DNA of 64,000 nt, taken from Mactra quadrangularis. Its lineage: Eukaryota > Mollusca > Bivalvia > Venerida > Mactridae. The notes under the pieces are model-generated. The model did no database searches. It was not told the DNA's origin and worked only from the letters and a program-made list of their open reading frames with translations. The stretch covers positions 69,591,110-69,655,109 of the forward strand of contig CM046301.1 of NCBI GenBank assembly GCA_025267735.1, written 5' to 3'. This document shows, piece after piece, positions 11,951-23,512 of this stretch (within the stretch, counting starts at the first letter, position 1; each line of letters starts with the position of its first letter). Both the position numbers and the translations under genes were made by a program.

Positions 11951-12461
11951 TTACATGTACATGTAGTAGCAATATGCTAACATTCATGTTGATCGTATCA
12001 ATTCAGCTAGCAAAAATATAAGAAATCTTGGCATTTTTATGAACAAAGCTTTTGATGAACGATATGACATTTGTTTAGGCACTGATGTTATTTTGTTGAA
12101 ATAATGTCTAGTATGTCTTACTCTGTATTCTTGATCTATTTAATTAAACCTTATATATACGTGACCTCCCAAGCAAAAATCCAGGGCAGCATATTATCAA
12201 AAATCTTACGACAATTTAACATATAAATATAGAAGGATTTACGACTAAAATCTGTCGTAAGACACTTATTAATACGGGCACCAGCTCCATGAGGAAAAAT
12301 CACTTTTTTAGGTTTTTATATTTTCTAAATCTACATTCATTCAAAGACATTTTCAGAAAATTTCAGGTGATTCTGCCAAATACTGCCAAAGTAACAGCGT
12401 TTCAAAGTATATAGGTATAGCGGACAAAATTTAATGTAATCTGATCAATTTGACCAATTTT

Positions 12462-12615
12462 CTGTATTGTTCGTTTTTTTGCAACTGTCAAAGCATGAAT
12501 AATTTCACGGTGACTTCGTGCTCTTTGTCTAACACTCGTGATATTGAGATAGTGTGTAATCATTCACCGTGTAATTATTCATGCTTTGACAGTTGAGAAA
12601 AAACGAACAATACAG
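12462..12615. mobile_element. Short foldback element (CTGTATTGTTCG family), copy 1
   Basis: About 50-bp inverted arms: CTGTATTGTTCG then AACTGTCAAAGCATGAATAA, mirrored by TTATTCATGCTTTGACAGTT then CGAACAATACAG. A related but longer copy lies at 56,693-56,940. No coding capacity. Confidence 0.7.
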
Positions 12616-12783
12616 TATTGATGATTTGAGCAAAAAGTAAAGGCATAAATAATTACTGTACATTTTGTATATGTATGTCATTGTGACCTTCTTCCTTTTC
12701 TCTCTTTCTTTCTTTGTTATATAGTCATGTAATGTAATATATACTTGTAATTATTTAATAAAATTTGATTTGTATAAGCTATA

Positions 12784-12982
<199 letters not shown>

Positions 12983-13424
12983 TAATATCTTTATTTAGAG
13001 ATGAAAACTCCTTAAGCGCAAGGCTTATCTACCAGAAGGTCATCTAACAAATAATGCAAATAATACAATATAAACAACAAATATAAGAGCATTAAACAAA
13101 ACACAAAAAATAATAATGAATTAAAAACACACACATAAAAACACAAACACACAAAAAACAATAGCATCAAGCAACAAACTGGAGTATTTATATAAAAAAT
13201 AACAAAAATACTAGTACATCATTTTGTGCATATTATTCTAAGTAATGTCCACATGCATTTTATGTTTTGGAAAATAAACTATATCTTTCATGCATAAAAA
13301 TGCATACATATGAACAATTATAAATAACTTGAGACCAAAACAATGCAAAACTTAATTTTTTATTGATGTTTATTGGGTCGTTTACTCTAGTTAGGACTTC
13401 TTGCCATTAAAATGTCTCTGTGAT

Positions 13425-13515
13425 TTAATCAATCTGATTAAAACCCGATCTAAAATTGTCCGCTCGCCTACTTGCTAATTGCTCTACAGGATATCTGTTT
13501 ACGGAGATTATGGTT
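13425..13515. repeat. Short dispersed repeat shared with K2P intron 2
   Basis: GATCTAAAATTGTCCGCTCG and ATCTGTTTACGGAGAT match, in reverse orientation, two separated blocks at about 32,770-32,800 and 33,115-33,170. The copy here looks like an internal-deletion derivative. Confidence 0.5.
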
Positions 13516-13685
13516 TAATAGACATACAATAAAACATTGACCAATGAATATTTATCTTAAAAGAATGACATAAAATATGCTACAATTTAAAAATGTCTGT
13601 GTAGTAAATTTGAAATAACTGGCTTGTCATAAATTGTGTTTGTATGGATTTAGCAGACATTACCAATATTCTTATCAGAACTTCA

Positions 13686-14005
13686 GTAGCCTGTTCAATT
13701 TTCCCTATACGTTCCAAAACGTTCCGTAACGATACATTCGGATTTCCTCGGCCATTCTCTGCGAATAATCTAATCTAATAAACAAATATGCGATCTTTAA
13801 GGCAATGAGTTATGTTTCAAAATTTATGGACTTAAAACGAAACATCACTCATTGCTTAAACGACCATATATTTGTTTACTTCAACACCAGTAGTTTCAAA
13901 ATAGCGTCTAAATATGTCCGAGATTATTCGCAGCGAATGGCCGAGGAGTTCCGAATGAATCGTTATGGAACGTTTTGGAACGTATAGGGTAATTGAACAG
14001 GCTAC
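13686..14005. mobile_element. Palindromic MITE, GTAGCCTGTTCAATT family, copy 2
   Basis: Same terminal arms and inner inverted repeat as 10242-10550, in the opposite orientation (GTAGCCTGTTCAATTTTCCC to GGGTAATTGAACAGGCTAC). The frame through its right half is a shadow of the repeat. Confidence 0.8.
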
Positions 14006-14349
14006 AGGTTTACTTTCACAAAACGAGGAGACAAATGATTATGCGCACAAATTCCACTGTATATTGAAATGTTATTAAACAGTATTACATGTATTTGCCA
14101 TATAAATTAACAAACATTAAATTGATATTTGTTTTCGCAAAAAATATTTTGGTATGAACAGATGGTCAGGTAACTTGAGACACGTGTACATGTATTATGA
14201 AAAATATGCGTGGTAAATATTTTCGCTGCTCGAAACTGTGTGACTCATTAAGAATGAACATTTTTTTTTCAGATTCCAAAATCATTTCAGTTTTCATAGA
14301 TAAACAATTTACATTATCCAATAATCAAGCACGGGCTGAGGTCGCAAAG

Positions 14350-14580
14350 AATAAAAATCTTACGATAAAAGTCATCGTAAGTAAAAAGCAAGAAACATAC
14401 ATGATACGGTCATTTTTTTGGTCAATCAATTCCAAATATTACTAAATTATGCAGATTGTTGTATACCTTTTGAATATCCTCGTTATGTTTATTATCCTTC
14501 TGACTTTGAGTTGCTTAATTTTTGAAATTCACTTACGATAACTTTTATCGTAAAACTTTTTTGTGAAAAGATGCACATAC
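14350..14580. mobile_element. MITE with hairpin termini (TTACGATA type), copy 1
   Basis: Each end folds by itself: CTTACGATAAAAGTCATCGTAAG on the left (positions 14359-14381) and CTTACGATAACTTTTATCGTAA on the right (14534 onward). The body (TATACCTTTTGAATATC, TTATTATCC, TCTGACTTTGA) matches the element at 24,066-24,311. Confidence 0.65.
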
Positions 14581-15804
14581 TGTTTAAGGCAGCTAGCACT
14601 AATCAATTAGTCCAATCCTCACATAATGCATCTTTTAGGAGCGGACATGCCATAATTAAAAGGAATCCAAATATTCCGCCCATTACTCGTTCGGGGTGAC
14701 TTGAGACTAGAAAAGAACGTCTAGAAAGAGAGAACATTGTATCAAATACATTGTGATATTGCACATGCCGTCAGGTAAGTGTATGATATAATTATATGAT
14801 ATATAATAGAAATATTCATACATAGATTAATTCATCACATCCAATTTGTTAAATAATTTGTGCGTTTATTCCTTCGGAATTACTCGGCAATGATGTTTAT
14901 ACGTCTTTATAACGCTGACGGAAACATCCGATGCTTATCGAAGTTAGTCGATCACCGATTGCAGTTTCTATCTCTCACTCTCTCTCTCTTTGAGTAATTA
15001 AAGCGATGTTCTGTTAGTGTTAGCTTTTCATGTGGTATTAAAAACGATCTCACTCGTAGAGATTTGCCTCTGAATAAAACAATCGTATTTTTTATACGAA
15101 CTACAAATCATTGTAAAAAAATGTTATTAAAGTTCGTTATTCGATTTATGTCGCTATAGATCTACTAAACGCTTGCATTTAAAAGGCAAAGGTGTGGATT
15201 TTTTTTTGGAAATTTTTTTTTGTAATCAAAGAGCGATTGTGTGGGATTTTTATGTTGAATATTTTAAAACAACTGTGTATGATGTCCGAACGAAAAAATA
15301 TAGTTAGGGTTGGGTAGAAGAAAGTAAAACACGCGGATTTGTTGTATGGATTTGATGTATAAAAATTGTGTGAAAAAAATACTGGAAATATGATTATACG
15401 ATTTTGTTGGCAAATGATTTTCTGAAAGGCTATAAATGATTGGATATTATTTCAACATATTGGATTTATGAAATACGCTCGTAATTAAGTTAACTAATAA
15501 ATGAAATATGTGAAACAATGAAAAGTATTAATAAAAGCTAGAGGGATAGAAAACAACTTTCAGAAGTGATTTACTTAGATTTGAATGGTTTTATAATGGA
15601 GATATTGCAATTCTATCTCACAGCAAGAATTAAGCCTCGGACATTCGGATTTTACATTATCTTGACTTTATGAGCAACTATGGTAATTAAACCTGAGTAT
15701 ATAGTCTTTATACGATGATCTCGTCTTAGTTAGCAGTGTTGTACCATACTTTAGATAATCTACAAAGTTTTGGATAAAAACCGGTTTACCGTACTCAAAT
15801 CAAA
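14581..15804 (+). promoter_or_regulatory. Putative 5' flank of the K2P channel gene
   Basis: Non-repetitive AT-rich DNA upstream of the channel's first ATG. It should contain the promoter and 5' UTR, but no TATA box or initiator can be placed with confidence. A short CT tract lies at about 14970-14992. A TAA in frame 27 bases upstream of the ATG closes the reading frame. Confidence 0.35.
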
Positions 15805-15967
15805 ATGACTATAGAATCAACGGTCATGCCGTGGAAGCGGCTTTTACCTCTAACCGCGGTGGTGGCCATATACTTGTGCCTAGGAGCTTTAGTGTTTCAA
15901 TTAATGGAAGGTGGACCAGAGACGAGTCGCCGAGAAGATCTGAAGAAATACATCCATAATTTCATAA
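15805..15967 (+). CDS. Two-pore-domain (K2P/KCNK) potassium channel, exon 1 of 5
   Basis: First exon of a K2P leak channel, which as a dimer passes background potassium current and sets resting potential at the plasma membrane. The joined exons (15805-15967, 32192-32353, 33251-33583, 34909-35084, 36455-36736) keep phase throughout and give 371 residues, a normal K2P length. Exon 1 encodes a short cytoplasmic N-terminus, TM1 (about residues 13-33, AVVAIYLCLGALVFQLMEG) and the start of the extracellular cap helix. The start is the first ATG after an in-frame stop; a second Met is at residue 8. The exon ends in codon position 1 at a GTAAGT donor. Subfamily is uncertain: the pore and TM4 look TREK/TALK-like. 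Confidence 0.9.
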
Positions 15968-16010
15968 GTAAGTTTTACGTTTACTTTTAATATAGCAGAA
16001 TATCTTCATT

Positions 16011-16459
16011 AGTGCTGCGGATCGTTAAGCAAGTGGCGATCCTATCCGAACCACGATTCATGTGTAGCGATTTACGAATCGAACCACCAATCACTTGTTA
16101 ACGGAGAAGCTTATAGAATTCGTGCAATAAAAATAGTTTGTAAAGAATTACAAAAGATTTTACTACAAATGTATAAGGAAAACCAAGTACTCCAAACATG
16201 TCTATTACCAGACGTTGTATGGGTATTTTCTGTGAAAACATTTGTATCAATCGAATTTTGACACAAGATTGTTCGGTCCCTACATAAATTTAAGTTTACA
16301 ACAGAAGTGCGACTCGTTTTCAGTTGTAATTAAGCTGAAAATGCTCTTTCATTTGGTCAAAAAAATAGATCGCGATCCGACGATTTCGGACGTGACGAAT
16401 ATTCGTACTCGAGTTTCTGGTCGGGATCGTGAGTACTCGGATATTCGCCGAAGCCCTTG
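16011..16459. mobile_element. hAT-like MITE, TAGGGCTG family, copy 2
   Basis: Reverse-oriented copy of the elements at 6.4 and 29.9 kb, inserted 43 bp into K2P intron 1. A perfect 8-bp target duplication TCTTCATT flanks it (16003-16010 and 16460-16467). Left end AGTGCTGCGGATCG, right end GAAGCCCTTG. The 8-bp duplication supports the hAT assignment of the family. Confidence 0.8.
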
Positions 16460-16510
16460 TCTTCATTATTCTGTTTTATCACAGTGATTACTTTACATAT
16501 CTATACTCAT

Positions 16511-16795
16511 GCCGCCCGGCTAGCTCAGTTGGTAGCACGCAAGTCTACTGATCGAAGGGTCGTGTGTTCGATTCCCAGGCGGGGCATACTTTCGTGGAGC
16601 TTGGTCATGAAAATATTTCTCCAACCAATGACAATGTAGGCAGTTGTCAGTCACTTACGAAAATTTGCGCTTAGTAGTTGGTTAACAGCTAAATCCAGAC
16701 ATTTAGCCTTTCCAGGAGGAGTGAGTAGGTTGACTGACCGCCGTTATATGACCTATACAATGTGTTGCTACGGCGTTAAACCCAACAAACAAACA
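16511..16795 (+). mobile_element. tRNA-derived SINE, family A
   Basis: Head GCCCGGCTAGCTCAGTTGG (A box) and GTTCGATTCCCAGGCGGGGC (B box), body with AACAGCTAAATCCAGA and GAGTAGGTTGACTGACCGCC, 3' end ACGGCGTTAAACCCAAC followed by AAACAAAC repeats. Other copies are at 23.5 (minus), 47.5, 54.6 and 57.5 kb. The architecture resembles molluscan V-SINEs such as RUDI, but that identity is not confirmed. Confidence 0.85.
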
Positions 16796-17154
16796 CATGT
16801 CTTAAACTGTTTGATAGCTCGACTAGACCGAAGAACATAATTTGTAGATGACTTTTACAATTGAGTATAACAAAAGTTTTTTTACTTAACGCGTGCAGTT
16901 ATGTCACGCTATTAGGCCCATCATATTCGACGGTCTTAATATAAGGACCGTATTTTCCTCATATTATGCATTGGGACTGAAAAAAGTCCAACCATATGAT
17001 TTTGCAATATCTAATGAGGTCTTTATAGCCAAACTTTACTGAATTGATGCTTTTTTGCTTTGACTTGATAAGAAAAATACATTCAAAGTAGTAAAATTCT
17101 TGGCTATTCCTGTTTTTATATCCAATGCTTATATTAGGTCACATGTGGAAATCA

Positions 17155-17372
17155 CGGCCGTGGCGTAGTGGTTAGCATATCTGACTTCGAATCCGTAGAT
17201 CGCGGGTTCGAACCCGGACGCGGTAGGTCATACCCTATACATGAGTTGTCAGCCTCGTGGTAGGGTCAGTTAGTACTGGTGATTGAAAAAGTGTCCAGGA
17301 AACCTATAGTAGGAAGACCTGGCCGTCGTATATATAACCTAAATAATTGTTGAATACGACTTTAAAAAAGGT
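17155..17372 (+). mobile_element. tRNA-derived SINE, family B
   Basis: The head reads like a complete tRNA: GGCCGTGGCGTAGTGGTTAG, an anticodon loop containing TTCGAA, then GCGGGTTCGAACCCGG. The tail (GTCATACCCTATACATGAG, GTGTCCAGGAAACC, TTGAATACGACTTTAAA) shows that it is a SINE and not a tRNA gene. A headless copy lies at 63,512-63,665. Confidence 0.8.
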
Positions 17373-18130
17373 CTCATGAAGCGTATGCATGCATACAAAT
17401 AAACAAATAAATGATGCGTTCTATTGGAATCGTTATGGGACTCAAGACAAATCATATTGTGACAATGTCTAATAACATTAAGTAAAATATTAATGTAATC
17501 TGCACCCGGAAGATGATTGATCGATTTTCTGAATTTTTAAGAATACCATGAGCATATTTGATACGCTGTGAAGAATTCAAGTCCATGGTTTATTCATTAC
17601 TTGTTGATTTAGCTTGCGAATTAAATGAATTGGTTCGGAAATGCAAAACTTGAATACATTGTATGTACTTCCTCCATATTGTAAGAAACGTTGTTTTTTA
17701 TGAAATGGTAATTAAGTAGATGCAGGTCGTATCAAAGGACATGCGTGTTTTCTTTGCACTTTAAACAATGGACTTAGACCACTCAATAGGCAAATAAGCT
17801 GGTGCACGTAGATCATTAAATATTGATTAAACGTGACCACTTAGACATTTAATATTCCTTATAGTCCAAATGAGCACTAAATTGTATATGTTGATATGCC
17901 AATCAAATAAGTTTAAACTAACTTAACTATTAAATTGTCTTTTATTCCACCCCAAATATTGGTATGTATTGAAACTGGCTTTGTTCATATACGCAATGTT
18001 TACGTGGACGACCTGCAGCGTGTTCAGTTACCTTGAACGTTCCAAAACGTTCCGTAACGGAAGTGTCCGAACAACTCAGCCCGCAGACAACTCAACCCGT
18101 GCAAAGTTGGGGCAACTAAATCCGTTAGTA

Positions 18131-20608
18131 TCAAATTTATTTCATGATCTAGAAACCCCTAAACTAAAAGAAAGTGATAAGATGTCTATTGAAGGAGATC
18201 TGACCTACCAAGAAATGTTGAATTCTTTAAAACGTATGTCTAATAATACCAGTCCAGGTAATGATGGATTTACAGTTGAGTTTTTTAAATTCTTTTGGAA
18301 AGACATTGGAAAGTTTCTTGTAAGATCAATAAACTTTGCTTTTCAAAAAGGAGAACTTTCAGTTACCCAAAAACAAGGAGTAATAACATGTATTCCTAAG
18401 GGAAATAAAGACAAGTTATTTTTAAAAAATTGGCGACCAATATCATTACTTAATGTCGCATACAAAATTGCATCCTCATCTATAGCATTTAGAATAAAAA
18501 ATAAGTTAAATTCTATAGTAAATGAAGATCAAACAGGTTTTATTCCGGGCAGATTAATGGCAACAAATATTAGACAATTATATGACCTTCTTTATCAAAC
18601 AGAAAAAAATAAAATTCCTGCATTACTGTTGCTAATAGACTTTGCTGCTGCTTTTGACACTGTGTCTTGGGAATATATGCATAAAGTTTTGGAATTTTTT
18701 AATTTTGGCAGATCAATAAGATCATGGATTAAACTTTTTTATAATAACATAGAGTCCTGTGTTATAGTCAACGGTCACATGTCAGATTGGTTTACTCTAC
18801 AAAGAGGTTGTCGTCAAGGCGATGCCCTGTCTCCATACCTGTTCATTCTCTGCGCAGAGATTCTTTCTCTACTTATTAGAAATAATAAGAATATAAAAGG
18901 AGTATCAATACATGGAACTGAATATAAAATTTCTCAGTATGCAGACGACACTAGTTTATTTTTAGATGGTACAGAACAGTCTTTAAAAAATAATATGTTA
19001 ACATTACAATTCTATGCAAAATTTTCAGGCCTTAACATTAACATGGACAAAACTAAAGTAATATGGTTTGGGGCCCTTACAAATAGTAAAATAAAATTAT
19101 GTCCAGAATATAATCTAGACTGGAACAACACCAATTTTACTGTATTAGGAGTAAAATTTTCTACTAATTTAAAACTAATTATTGATCTTAATTATGATCC
19201 CAAAATTGAAGAAATAAAATCATTATTTTCAAACTGGTCAAAAAGAGTTATCTCCCCTATTGGCAAATTAGTGGTTATTAAATCACTTGCTTTAGCAAAA
19301 TTAAATCACCTTATTTTAGGCATACCAAACCCTCCTTTAGAAAAAATTAACATGATTCAGAATTTATTTTATAAATTTCTCTGGAAAGGGGGTGTCGATA
19401 AGATAAAAAGAAATATTATTACCCAGGAATACAAATATGGAGGTTTAAAGATGGTTGATTTAAAACATTTTATGTATAGCTTAAAAATTACTTGGTTGAG
19501 GAGATTTGGATATTCTAATAATAAATACTTCGAATTTGTTAATACCACATGCCCATATTTTAAAGAAATTAATAACTTTGGAAGTGATTTTATTAAAAGA
19601 AAAATACAATCAGAATCAAATCCCTTCTGGAAAGATGTACTATATGGTTATTATATTTTATGTAAAAAACTAAACCCAAGCTGTTATAAAGATTACTATG
19701 CAATCCATATATGGTTAAATCCTAAAATTAACATTGCAAACTCTAGTATCTACAAGCTTAGATGGATAAGCAAGGGTATATTATTTGTTGGTGATCTCAT
19801 TGACCAAGATGGTGAATTTTACACCTTCAACAAATTTTCAGAAGTGTACAATGTAAGGAGTAATTTCCTAGAATATAGAAGTATAATTGCTGCTATTAAA
19901 TCTTATCTTCAAAAAGAAAATATTTCCAATCTACCTAAGCAATATAAATTTAATATGCCTATACCTCAAACTATATTTGTTATCAACAAAGACCTTAAAG
20001 GGTGTCGATCCATATACTGGTCAATAATTGACACAAAACTAATACCAAAATCTTTAGAAAAATGGAGCTTTGAATTACAAAACAATGAGTTAATTGAGCA
20101 CTTCAAAAATAAATCTATTTATGAACTGGTCCACAAATTTACAAAAGATCCAAAAATCCTGTGGTTCCAATTTAGAATAAACCACAGGATACTTGCAACA
20201 AACCATTTACTCAACAAAATGAATATATTGAATACTGACTTATGCACTTTTTGTGGTAATAATAGAGAAACGTTGCCTCATTTGTTCTATGAATGTGAGT
20301 ATTCACAAAAGTTTTGGCAAGATTTAAAAAATCTTATTAAAGACAAAGTTAATATCGAACAAAACTGGTCTATCTATGATGTCATATTTGGAAACAAGCA
20401 ACTGGATCAGATAGCTAATTTAATTATACTACAAGCTAAATATCACATTTATTACTGTAAAAATAACAAAAGAAGGCCTGACATAACACAATTTAAGACT
20501 CTTTTATGTACTTTTTATAAAATTGAAAAATATACTGCAAAACAGTCCCAAAAAGAAGAAAGCTTCAGAAAACCATGGGAAAAATATATTAATCTAGTTA
20601 CACGATAA
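18131..20608 (+). CDS. Reverse transcriptase portion of LINE ORF2 (5'-truncated)
   Basis: An uninterrupted frame of about 825 residues. It continues upstream to a TTG at 17969, but those 54 codons come from host DNA and the MITE arm, so they are not part of the protein. Visible motifs: WRPISLL, the catalytic DFAAAFD, RGCRQGDALSPYLF, and the catalytic YADD in QYADDTSLFLDG. A C-terminal CxxC-H-C zinc knuckle (CTFCGNNRETLPHLFYEC) is typical of L1/Tx1-type ORF2 and Jockey-like relatives. The apurinic endonuclease domain is missing. Codon use is extremely A-rich, unlike the host exons. It is unlikely to be translated, for want of a start and promoter. Confidence 0.9.
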   Translation, partial: SNLFHDLETPKLKESDKMSIEGDLTYQEMLNSLKRMSNNTSPGNDGFTVEFFKFFWKDIGKFLVRSINFAFQKGELSVTQKQGVITCIPKGNKDKLFLKNWRPISLLNVAYKIASSSIAFRIKNKLNSIVNEDQTGFIPGRLMATNIRQLYDLLYQTEKNKIPALLLLIDFAAAFDTVSWEYMHKVLEFFNFGRSIRSWIKLFYNNIESCVIVNGHMSDWFTLQRGCRQGDALSPYLFILCAEILSLLIRNNKNIKGVSIHGTEYKISQYADDTSLFLDGTEQSLKNNMLTLQFYAKFSGLNINMDKTKVIWFGALTNSKIKLCPEYNLDWNNTNFTVLGVKFSTNLKLIIDLNYDPKIEEIKSLFSNWSKRVISPIGKLVVIKSLALAKLNHLILGIPNPPLEKINMIQNLFYKFLWKGGVDKIKRNIITQEYKYGGLKMVDLKHFMYSLKITWLRRFGYSNNKYFEFVNTTCPYFKEINNFGSDFIKRKIQSESNPFWKDVLYGYYILCKKLNPSCYKDYYAIHIWLNPKINIANSSIYKLRWISKGILFVGDLIDQDGEFYTFNKFSEVYNVRSNFLEYRSIIAAIKSYLQKENISNLPKQYKFNMPIPQTIFVINKDLKGCRSIYWSIIDTKLIPKSLEKWSFELQNNELIEHFKNKSIYELVHKFTKDPKILWFQFRINHRILATNHLLNKMNILNTDLCTFCGNNRETLPHLFYECEYSQKFWQDLKNLIKDKVNIEQNWSIYDVIFGNKQLDQIANLIILQAKYHIYYCKNNKRRPDITQFKTLLCTFYKIEKYTAKQSQKEESFRKPWEKYINLVTR

Positions 20609-21539
20609 TGAATATCACTTAAGACTAAATACATACTAGCCCTATTGTTTATAATTTATACTTTAAATCATATATACTTTTAAGTTAACGAAATAAAAAT
20701 TGCCTCTTGTTGTTTATGTGTTCTTAGAATTCTCAGACATTCACCTATCACCTTAACATACCCATGTGAGTATCTTTACAAAACTTTTTATGTATCTTCA
20801 CTAAGATGTAAACATAAGTTTTTAACACCTAAAACCTCTTTATTTTTTGTCTTTACATTTTATAAACATTCCTTGAACAGTAATTACAACTTGACTAAAT
20901 ACTTAAGTTTCAATATATTGTACTTGTATATTTTGCTGTCTCTGTTTCGTTTCTTGTGTGGCTATACGCATTTAAATGTTGTATACTTATAATAAATACA
21001 TACTGATATGCTTTATACAAGATATGCAATATACTGAAGTTAGCATTATTTTAATCATATGTGAACTTTTAGATATGTGTATATTGAGATATATCTTTTG
21101 AATGCAAGCTTTATTGTAATAACTTTCTGCTTTGTTTTTATTACTCTTTTTATGTAATGCACACAATGTTTAATTTGGAAAATATAAAGCTTTTATCTTC
21201 TTTAACATCAGACTGTGTTGATAATACTTCCAAGTGTTATGTGACAATGGAAAAAACAGAACAGCCATTATAACTAAAAAAAAAATGAAATAATTAGTAT
21301 ACATAAACACTCTTCTTCATGTTGTAATAATCTCATGTATTATTGTGTTTAAAATTATTAATGAATGTAATTTGATTAAGTTGATGTCAGAGTATACATA
21401 TATATTTTTCTTTTCATTTGTTACACATACTATGTAAATGTATTATTTTGAAGGACATGTTCCTTTTGTTTCATATGTATATATTGGAAAAAATAAAAAT
21501 AAATGGGCAACAATTAGTTGCTGAAATTAAAAAAAAAAA
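18131..21539 (+). mobile_element. 5'-truncated L1/Tx1-like non-LTR retrotransposon
   Basis: A 3.4-kb insertion flanked by target copies of TCCGTTAGTA (18121-18130 and 21540-21549; up to 13 bp if the adjacent A residues are included). It ends in poly-A (about 21529-21539), as expected from target-primed reverse transcription. It holds the reverse transcriptase frame and a 930-bp 3' UTR. The endonuclease half of ORF2, ORF1 and the 5' UTR are absent, so it cannot move by itself. The intact frame and clean target duplication suggest a recent insertion. Confidence 0.9.
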
Positions 21540-21743
21540 TCCGTTAGTAAGGGATTGAGTTGTTTCGGTTTGAGTTGTCTTTGGGTTGAGTTGTTCGGAC
21601 ACTTCTGTTACGGAACGTTTTGAAACGTTCAGAATAACTGAACACGCTGCTGTATTTGCTTAGAAGAGTTCACAAACCTTGGTTTGGTGAGCCTACAATG
21701 TTGATAAATGAGTCTAAATAAACAAATAAGTTGAATAACATTT

Positions 21744-22053
21744 TATAGTGCGTACAAAATAACAAAACGTGTTTAGGTAAACATTAAAAATGAGACAATC
21801 CATTTCAGGGGTAGGCAGTACTGAAAATAAATTTTGTGTAATTCATTTTAACACAATTAGCATGGTTGATAAACCACCACCATTGTAAATCATGCTTGTT
21901 ATAGTAGAACGCTTTCCATTACACCAACAACTAAGACACTCGTGAAAAATACAACGATTGTTTATGTTATTGTCATCCTGAGCATCCCTCGTCGCGGATT
22001 AGTTCATGGTATTGTTATTACAAACAGAGTTTTGTTGTTTTGTTCGAACTATA
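21744..22053. mobile_element. TA-inserted MITE (GTACAAAATAACAAAAC family), copy 1
   Basis: Left end GTGCGTACAAAATAACAAAAC (21749 onward), right end GTTTTGTTGTTTTGTTCGAAC, with TATA on both sides. The interior (AAACATTAAAAATGA, GATAAACCACCACC, GAGCATCCC) matches 30,430-30,750. No coding capacity. Confidence 0.7.
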
Positions 22054-22683
22054 ATGTGAAGCATTTCTTATGTTTTTATTTTATATACAGTCAATAAAAT
22101 GAACTTATTTGAATGTTGATGATCAATATTTGGTCTATGCATAAATATAAGTGAACGGCTGAAGTTGTAAATCCTAAGTGGAACCACCTGACCCTTTTCA
22201 ATCAAATAAGTACTAGAACCTTTCTCATGAAAACTCAAAGGTTATGTAAAATACCAGGTCTGCGACGTTGTAGGCTACACGCGATATTTCTAATCTAGTG
22301 TCTCGAATGGCTTGCTGGCTCAGAAGATTCAAGCATTAATTGCATTTCTTAAGGTTCTGAAGTGTTTATTAGAAGTGTTTGAAATAGGTAAATGTATACT
22401 TTGTGTTCAGTCTGTGGTCAGTTTTGCTTTTGATATTGGGGCTTAAAAAATAACATTAAAAAAGCAACGTGTGACGTAAGCGAGGCAAGTAGTTTGGTTC
22501 TTTTACTATAAACATGGCAATCCGAAAACAACATGTACACATTTTATAAATTAACACCATTAGTGATGACGTTGATATGAAATATATTTAGAACATTGTT
22601 AATATAAATATCTGACAGGTTATCTCTATGGGTTCTTCTGGAAACGGTATGGTAGAACATCGGCGTGATAATATATATAAAAT

Positions 22684-22964
22684 CAGGGGCGGATCCAGGA
22701 TTTTTTCGGGGGGGCCGAAATTTTTCTAGGGGTGTCCAAACTTTCGAAGCACAACCACATTATACACATTTTGCAGAATACTGTAACATATAAATAATAA
22801 AAAATTACATAACCATTAAATCTATTTTAGCACCTATAAAAATTGCTTCATGCTACTTAAAAATGATGTCAATAAATACACTAGTGGTAAAGTACATTTT
22901 GGAAATTCTAGGGGAGGGTCCGGACCCCCTGACCCCCCGCTTGATCCGTCTGTGAAAATACTCT
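22684..22964. mobile_element. CAGGGGCGGATCC-family MITE, copy 1
   Basis: Starts CAGGGGCGGATCCAGG followed by a G run, ends GACCCCCCGCTTGATCCG. The A+T-rich core (ATGCTACTTAAAAATGA, AATACACTA) matches 35,240-35,419. Termini resemble hAT ends, but no clear 8-bp duplication is seen. Confidence 0.7.
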
Positions 22965-23169
22965 CTAAAAACGTTCTACAGTTTGTCTCAAATTTACCTG
23001 CCCTCTCTTAGAACACAAACAGCACAGTACGGCTACAACAAGCTAATTGTTCGATTCTTATTCCTATTTTCCACTCGTCTACATTTAAAGCCACGGTTTA
23101 CAAATTTTAAATTGGATTTCGGAAAAATAAAAGACATGTTAGACATGTATATGATTTAATTTTGTGTAT

Positions 23170-23403
23170 GAGCTGTGATCCAGAGTAAGACACGCTCTTA
23201 GGGATCGAAAGGTCCCCAGTTCGAACCCCACTAGGGTCATTGCTACTTTCCTTTTGCAAGAACTTTTTACACAGTTGTTCCAGTACATCTATGGTGTAAA
23301 TAGGTACTGTGACGGGTCACCTGCTTAAAGACGATCTCAATGAGTAGGGATTATCGTACAAAATTGTAAATTCGGCTGAACATGTATATGGAAGCAGACA
23401 AAC
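23170..23403 (+). mobile_element. tRNA-derived SINE, family D
   Basis: B-box-like GGTCCCCAGTTCGAACCCC and body blocks TTGCTACTTTCC, TACTGTGACGGGTCACC and TTCGGCTGAACATGTA match family D. The A box is degraded. Confidence 0.6.
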
Positions 23404-23512
23404 TTTTTAACTTTTTAAAAGCGAACCAGGAAGGTAACTAAATTAAAAAAAAATCTATCCGCGATTTTTTTGCTTTCAAAATTCAGAGAGAACTAAGCTA
23501 TTATTGATTCCT

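Larger units (their letters stand above)
18015..21650. mobile_element. MITE (GCAGCGTGTTCAGTTA family) split by a LINE
   Basis: The outer parts, 18015-18117 and 21550-21650, are inverted arms of about 90-100 bp: GCAGCGTGTTCAGTTACC at left and the reverse complement AACTGAACACGCTGC at right, each followed by CGTTCCGTAACGGAAGTGTC-like sequence and AACAACTCA repeats. Removing the LINE and one target copy gives a palindromic element of about 200 bp. It shares CGTTCCAAAACGTTCCGTAA with the GTAGCC family. Half copies lie at 56.46-56.56 kb. Confidence 0.8.

Noticed and set aside
17155..17226. A functional tRNA-Arg-like gene
   Set aside because: The tRNA-like head is followed by a conserved SINE body, and a headless copy exists at 63.5 kb; it is a SINE.
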